Shown in pieces: positions 58,158 through 64,000 of a DNA stretch of 64,000 bases (the first letter of the stretch is position 1; each line of letters opens with the position of its first letter). Below the pieces are notes generated by a model. It ran no database searches. It was not told the DNA's origin and saw only the letters and a list, made by a program, of their open reading frames with translations. Location: assembly GCA_037127255.1 (NCBI GenBank), contig JBANSL010000014.1, forward strand, positions 2,048,501 through 2,112,500, read 5' to 3'. A program made the translations under genes and the position numbers. Origin of the DNA: Persicaria tinctoria (lineage: Eukaryota; Streptophyta; Magnoliopsida; Caryophyllales; Polygonaceae).

Positions 58158-61100
58158 ATGGCGGAGACGGTGGTAATCGGCGTGGATTTGACGGAGGAGA
58201 TCGGGAGGAAGAATCCGTCGGTGAAGCGGAAGAGGGAGAACCAGATCTCATATGCCGTGGCTCCGGAGGAGAGGGAGGCGAAAATTAGGGCTCTGAATGA
58301 GGAGATCCAGAGCCTGATTAAGTACTTCAAGGAGGTGGCGAGCGAGAAAGGAGTGGCTAAATTTGCGGAGACGCATTTTCCGAGCTGTTCAAGCGGTAAT
58401 GTGAACGCTATGATAGCTATGCTGCTGGAGGAGAAGAGTGAATCTTACTCGAAGCTGTCGAGTGAGATATTTGAGAAAGTGAAGGCGAGAGATAGTACGG
58501 TTACGATAGCGAGTGTGAAGAGTAACGTTCTCTATGTTGGGCGGAGGGTTTGCTATGGCGTACAGATCGATGAAGGTGATGTGTTGGAGGACGAGGCAGA
58601 GTCTCGCCTATGGTGCTGGGAGGTATGGTTGTTTTTGCATCTTGATTTGTATACATGCTTGTCAATATGCTCTTTCCTGCATGACATTGAGTTTGGATCG
58701 CTAGATCTGGAGCTTTTAGTCCTCGGTGGTACCAATAGAGGAAATAATTTGTAATTTAAATTCGGAGATTGTAGCAGCATATGATAATCTGAAGGTTCGG
58801 TGATTTATGGTGTTATGATTTATGTCTGTGCTTGAATAGGCAGTGTTGTGCTAGATTTAGGAGTTCCGAGGTGTTAGGAGTTTGTGCTGAAGTTTCATTT
58901 GGTTCATGTGTCCTGAATTTAAGCATTGTGTTAACTGCTTTTCAATTTGATATGGCGGATTGATAAGTTCTACCTTGGCCCTTGGGATGTTGATTTTACA
59001 CAATTTTTTCTTTGGTTTCTGCTTGTGCTTTATGAATTTGCTGTAAATGTAGGGTAAGTGGTGTATTTTGATCTAAAGCTGTTACCATTATTTATGTTTT
59101 GATTGATGATAGGATGAAATATGTTTTCTGGTGATATTCTTGGATATCTAATGTTCTCTTTGTGGATTTCAGACCAGGGACATGAAACTGTTACCCGCTT
59201 CTATACGTGGTGCTTTGAAGGTTCGCCGTACTTGCCGGAGAAAGATCAATGAAAGGATCGGTGCTATATCTGGTAATCACACGTGTCGCTGAATTTGAAA
59301 ATGTTTGATTTTCTCTATCTTTTATTTTGTTGGTTCTTGATGTAGCATTCTGCATTGCTGAAATTAACTTTTTTCCTTCATCAAACCTTTGATTATAAAT
59401 TTTGCCTGGTCACTGTGTATTATATTCTTCGCTGTTTTTCAAGTCTTTGTTTCAGATGTATGTTTCTTAGAATATGCTGCTTTCCGTGTCTATTATAAAT
59501 TGGCGGTTTTGCTAAATGAAAGTTTTCCTGACATTTATAATCCTTTGCAGCCTTATTATCTTTACTGCAAAATCCCATGGACTGCCAAAGCTACAACCAT
59601 GACTTGAGGAAAGCATCTGATAAGCTGAACAAGGTCCTGAATGAGGCAGATATTCGTTTGATTGCAGAAAGTTCTACAAAAAGTGATGGCTCCGAGAAGT
59701 ATGAATCTCTACATTTGTTCTAAGGGGTTTTGTCATTTGTGTGCTTCTCTTCATCATTTTTAATGCAGTTTTCTTCAATCTACTTGTTCAGGGCTCAGAA
59801 GGGAACAAAAAGTGAAGAAAAACTTCTTATTAAGCAACTGGAGAAAAACAAACGTCAAGAGGAAAAAGAAAAGAAAAAGATGGATCGTGAGCGCCAAAAG
59901 GAAAAGTTGCAAAGTGTAGGTGGCAATATTTCTGCCAATTATCCTCTGTCGATCTTCGATCTCTTATCTTGAGTGGATGAGGGATATGAATGACCTCATA
60001 AGATTAATCGGTTAATAAAAGTATCTGTTGTAAACCACTAAAGCAGGAGTTCACCTTTGTCATCCCCTCTATAATTACAGTTTCACAACCCTTTAATTGC
60101 TCTACATATTTTGCGTTTACATCTTTAAGGGGCACGTCCACTGACTCATGATATTGACTGATTGATATAAACATTGCTTCTATTTTGGTAAATGAATTTA
60201 GTTGGTTCTTATTTGAGTAGAATCCATGAGTGAGCTAGGGCTACTGATTGATAGAAGTACCATTGCTTCTTGCATGCCTTCTCAAATAGAAGTGTTCAAT
60301 GTGCTGGACAGTTATTATATAGGGATAAATAACATTCTACAGTCCTTGTTTTTACACTCTTGTTCTTCTTGCTAGAATTTTCAAATATAAAAAAATGATT
60401 TACCTAATTGTTCTGTTGGATATAGGTCCTATTCCTGTTTATAATTGTTTGTGGTCATCCTCTATCCTATGAAGGGTTTTCATTGTTTTCAAATTTGTAA
60501 TGTTGCAGGAAAAGGATCTCAAGAGGTTGCAAGAAGCGGCAGAAAGGGATGAGAAACGTCGTGAAAAAGAAGAATCAGAGATGAGGAAGCTGCTCAAGCG
60601 GAAACAAGAGGAAGTGGAAAGAGACCAACGCCGCCGAGAGAAAGAAGAAGCTGAGCTGAAGAAACAACGTACTGTACAAAAGCAAGCTTCAGTTATGGAA
60701 CGTTTTCTCCAACTGAAAAAAGTTACTTCAGCTTCCCAAAAGGATCAAACTCACCAAACTGCATGCAATGCTACAACTTCTGATTTATCAAATAGAAGTG
60801 AGAATAAGCATGAGCCAGCAACTCTGTCGATGGATTTTGCTCTATCACAGAAGGATGAAATTGACATTAAGGAAATACACAAGTAAGCAATAGCAACATG
60901 ATCTATTAAATACTGTTGTATGTTAGTAGTCCCTTTTGTCTAAGTGTTTGCATCTACTTATTGGGCAGGTCTCATTTGGAATCTTGGCGTTGTCTGGGCC
61001 AGTCTACCAGGCATCAGAAAAAGCAGCATTGGGGTATGCGTAAAAAACCTAAAACTGCAATAGTTAAAGAGCTGAAACTGACTGGTGATAAAGGAACAGA

Positions 61101-63695
61101 ACTGGATGATGAATTTGGCATAGGAAGCCAGGTCAGTTCTGGTGATAAAGGAACAGAATTGGGCATAGAATGGGGAGAAACAAGCATGGATGACAAGACA
61201 TGCAATGCCAATGTCGGTTTTGTTATCAGAAAGTGTGGACGAAGTAAGCAGCTACTGCAATTTGACAAGAGTAACAGACCTGCATTTTATGGGGTTTGGC
61301 CTAAGAAAAGGTAGGATATACAAAGTATTGTTTATTTATCTACGTTTTGCCTCTCATTATGCACTTCTTATGATGAAACCTTGTCATCATAAGAAGTGCA
61401 TCATCAAAATTTGGTTTCGGTTAATCTTCAAGGTAGGATATACAGAGTATTGTATGCATTTGATCTGTGTTTGGCCTAAGAAAAGGTAGGATATGCAGAC
61501 TATTGTATTAATTTCAAGCTTGTTTAAGTGGATCATCAAAATTCTTTTGCTGGAAGGATAATTATTTGCTCTAAAAGTAAGGTCCAAGTATTTTAGCTGG
61601 TGGGGAATTGGCACACAAGTTCTCTTCGATCTTTATATTCATCTTAGTTCCACTCCTGAAATTTTTTCCATTTTCAGTTCTAGCTTTATTGTTTCTGATA
61701 TAGTGGATTCTGCATCAGGTCTCTAAGCAGTTGCAAAATTATCAACTTATGTTTCTGTTCATTTTCTTTGACATGATGCAGTCATGTTGTTGGAGGACGC
61801 CATCCATTTAAGAAGGATGCTGAGTTGGATTATGATATTGACAGCGATGAAGAATGGGAGGAGGTACTCCATTAAGTTTGTTGTGCATAAGTTTCACTAT
61901 GTGCTGATTTTCTAACATGCGGAGGTTCAAGCTTCATGAATTAAATATTGATGTGGTAACCAGTTCACTGAAAATTAGGTGTTGCTGCATTGCTTGAAAT
62001 GTGTTTTTTTTACTATCAATGCTACAGGAAGAACCTGGTGAAAGTCTCTCAGACTGTGACAAGGATGAAGAGGAGAATCTGGAAGAAGGATCCTTAAAAG
62101 CTGATAATGAAGATGAAAGTGAAGATGGATTTTTCGTACCTGATGGCTATTTGTCAGAAAATGAGGTACTGTTTATTACGTTTTATTTTTGTGTTTATCT
62201 TATGCCCTGAAATATTTAGATCTCTAAGTCTAAGATTTATCTGATCTGCTCTGACTGCTTACCTATAAGATGTAGCAAGCTTCTGTGCTCAGCAAAACAT
62301 GGAACCTCAACACTACGTAGCCTTAATAATCCAAAATCATGATTGCATTTTAGAGTAGTTTTGTAATCATTTACACCTTTTGGGGTCAAATTTTACTGTC
62401 CTGATAATTGTTTGGACCACATACAGCATCCTTTCAACCAAGATTGAAGGAGTATAAGGGTTTGCTTACTAGTAATTGCTTTGTTATAGTGTGAAGTGTA
62501 CCTCAATATGCAGGGAGTGCAAAGTGATCGAAGCCCTAGTAAAATCGAAGGGGATGATGCTGGGCTTTCACCTAGTAGTAATACTGGAGCTGATAATGAA
62601 GAGTTCTCCATGTGGCTTCGGCAGCTAAAGCATCTCCACAATTTGACTGAGCATGCTCTTCGGAAGAACCAAACACTTATAGTAACAAATATTATGCATG
62701 AGAAAGCCCATTTGCTATCTTGTGACAATCTCACTGGTACTCCCAAAGTTGAGCAGATGTGTTTGCAAGTTCTCGCAATGCGTCCCTTTCCAGATGGTGT
62801 GATTGTAGAGGTGCCTTCTGACGACAGCTTGCAGAATGATGATCAAGAAACTTGCACTCCGAATAGAAAAGGCTATTCGTTACCGACAGGAACCTTGACA
62901 GCAATCCCAGATTCCGACTTGCCAAAAATTGTAAGTTTAAATGCAAAACAGCTGTGTTTTAAAAGCAGAATAGAAACTCAAGCTGGAGTTTTTCGATTGA
63001 TGATCATAACTTTTTATTTATCTTGCAGGTGTCTATTATACAGTCCTGCCCCCATGGTATGAACAAGGTCCTTGATTCCCTAGTGCAGAAATTCCCCAAC
63101 ACTTTCAAGTCCCAGCTAAGAAACAAAGTGCGCGAGATATCAGATTTCGTGGACAATAGGTGGCAGGTTGGTGCATCTTCACTCTCTACACTTTCTTGTA
63201 TAGTGCGAGTGTTCTGAATCAGTTTTCAACTTTTCGCAAATTCATGTCCATAATGAAAAGTGCAACCTGAGCTTCACAGCACATAAGTTTATTACCCAAA
63301 AGCCATTTTAATGACAATCTAGTTTGGATAGCTTGTTCTAGTTTATGATCCTCAATCCTGTACATTCATGTAGGTGAAGAAAGAGATTTTGGAGAAACTT
63401 GGATTGCCCAACTCACCACCAGGTCTGTGCTCATAACTCTTAACCATTTTTGAGATCTCAATTCTTATTGTTTTTTGTCGCGTCTTTTATACTGATCCCT
63501 TAACAAAACCCTCTTGTTTTTTGGCTTTTAGCCACAAAGACAGGCATAAGAACCACAAACATCGCGGCATTTTTCTCAAAAAGGTGCATGCCCCCATCTG
63601 GAAATCATCCTGATCCTAGCAAAACCTCTCCCGAACCCTCCCAAAAGTCGGACAGCTCACACTCACAACAGCCAACAGGACTAAGCTTACACTAA
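58158..63695 (+). CDS. FAS1: FASCIATA1, large subunit of chromatin assembly factor 1
   Basis: Twelve exons give an unbroken 846-residue frame: 58158-58622, 59173-59272, 59551-59698, 59792-59915, 60509-60882, 60969-61310, 61782-61863, 62028-62165, 62514-62930, 63029-63166, 63374-63422, 63532-63695; all introns GT-AG. Arabidopsis FAS1 has 815 residues. CAF-1 (FAS1, FAS2, MSI1) deposits H3-H4 on newly made DNA in the nucleus. Domains in order: N-terminal region (1-237); a charged coiled coil like the p150 KER region (about 238-332; KRREKEESEMRK, RRREKEEAELKKQ) ending KQASVMERFL; the CAF1A core (KQLLQFDKSNRPAFYGVWPKK, about 498-517); an acidic stretch (DYDIDSDEEWEEEEPGESLSD to FFVPDGYLSENE, about 530-591); a conserved C-terminal region (about 592-792). 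Near the end TTNIAAFF (800-807) resembles a PCNA-binding PIP box without its Gln. The start at 58158 is the first in-frame ATG of this exon. E2F sites lie upstream. Confidence 0.96.
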
Positions 63696-64000
63696 TCACC
63701 CTTCCTGTCTTATTTTCACCTCATTACTGGATTTTTGTGGGTGAGGTTGGATCTCTGATTGATGTAGGAGAGTGATTCAAGAGGTAACATGGTTTATACA
63801 TCTTTGGAAACCAACCTATTGGGTCTTTTAGCTGCATGTTCTGTATCAGTTACAATAACTGCTATGTACATTTTGACAGAAAAACTATTTCATTGATTAG
63901 CAGATGCTGGGATGAATATTTTATCTGGTTATCTATATATATGAAATTTATTCTCTTTTTGCTTCTTGAATACTAAACAATATTTTACTCATTTTATCTA
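63696..64000 (+). other. FAS1 3' untranslated region and downstream
   Basis: No second gene. T-rich and AT-rich DNA follows the TAA; AATGAATAT and AAATTT words near 63910-63950 could serve as poly(A) signals, but none is canonical. Confidence 0.45.

Overview
This window is nuclear DNA of a flowering plant, probably a eudicot. The signs are three intron-bearing plant genes (a BAHD acyltransferase, a FLOWERING LOCUS T homologue and a FASCIATA1 homologue) set in AT-rich, transposon-dense sequence. The plant transposon groups present are hAT, PIF/Harbinger, Stowaway, Mutator-like and CACTA DNA elements, a Helitron, Copia LTR elements and L1-type LINEs. The species cannot be told from the sequence alone.

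Layout: 1-3.3 kb holds a minus-strand, left-truncated DUF1985 gene of the kind carried by Ulp1-protease MULE transposons. From 3.3 to 9.6 kb is intergenic repeat, including two hAT MITEs with exact 8-bp target duplications. At 9.7-15.2 kb is a two-exon BAHD acyltransferase; its 4.1-kb intron carries a Helitron, a Copia LTR relic and a Harbinger-type MITE. At 16.3-18.6 kb is an intact four-exon FT gene on the minus strand, convergent with the BAHD gene. From 18.8 to 38 kb no host gene is seen; the region is layered mobile elements, including a truncated CACTA end, an inverted pair of foldback elements, a Copia 3' end, an array of GTGACA motifs that flips strand half way, and a hAT element whose left end was duplicated in tandem. 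From 38 to 57 kb there are four degenerate L1-type LINEs. One is split by a 5.2-kb CACTA element that carries a broken fragment of what looks like an LRR receptor-kinase gene. Another is split by a 1.87-kb Copia element whose protease runs into the end of RNase H. At 58.2-63.7 kb is an intact 12-exon FAS1 gene (CAF-1 large subunit) with two E2F-type sites upstream.

The three host genes have unrelated jobs (acyl transfer, flowering signal, S-phase histone deposition) and show no sign of working as a unit. What is most unusual is the nesting of transposons with readable target duplications. I found no convincing undescribed system; the best candidates for a second look are the strand-flipping GTGACA array, the gene fragment in the CACTA element, and repeated splice donors in FAS1 intron 6.
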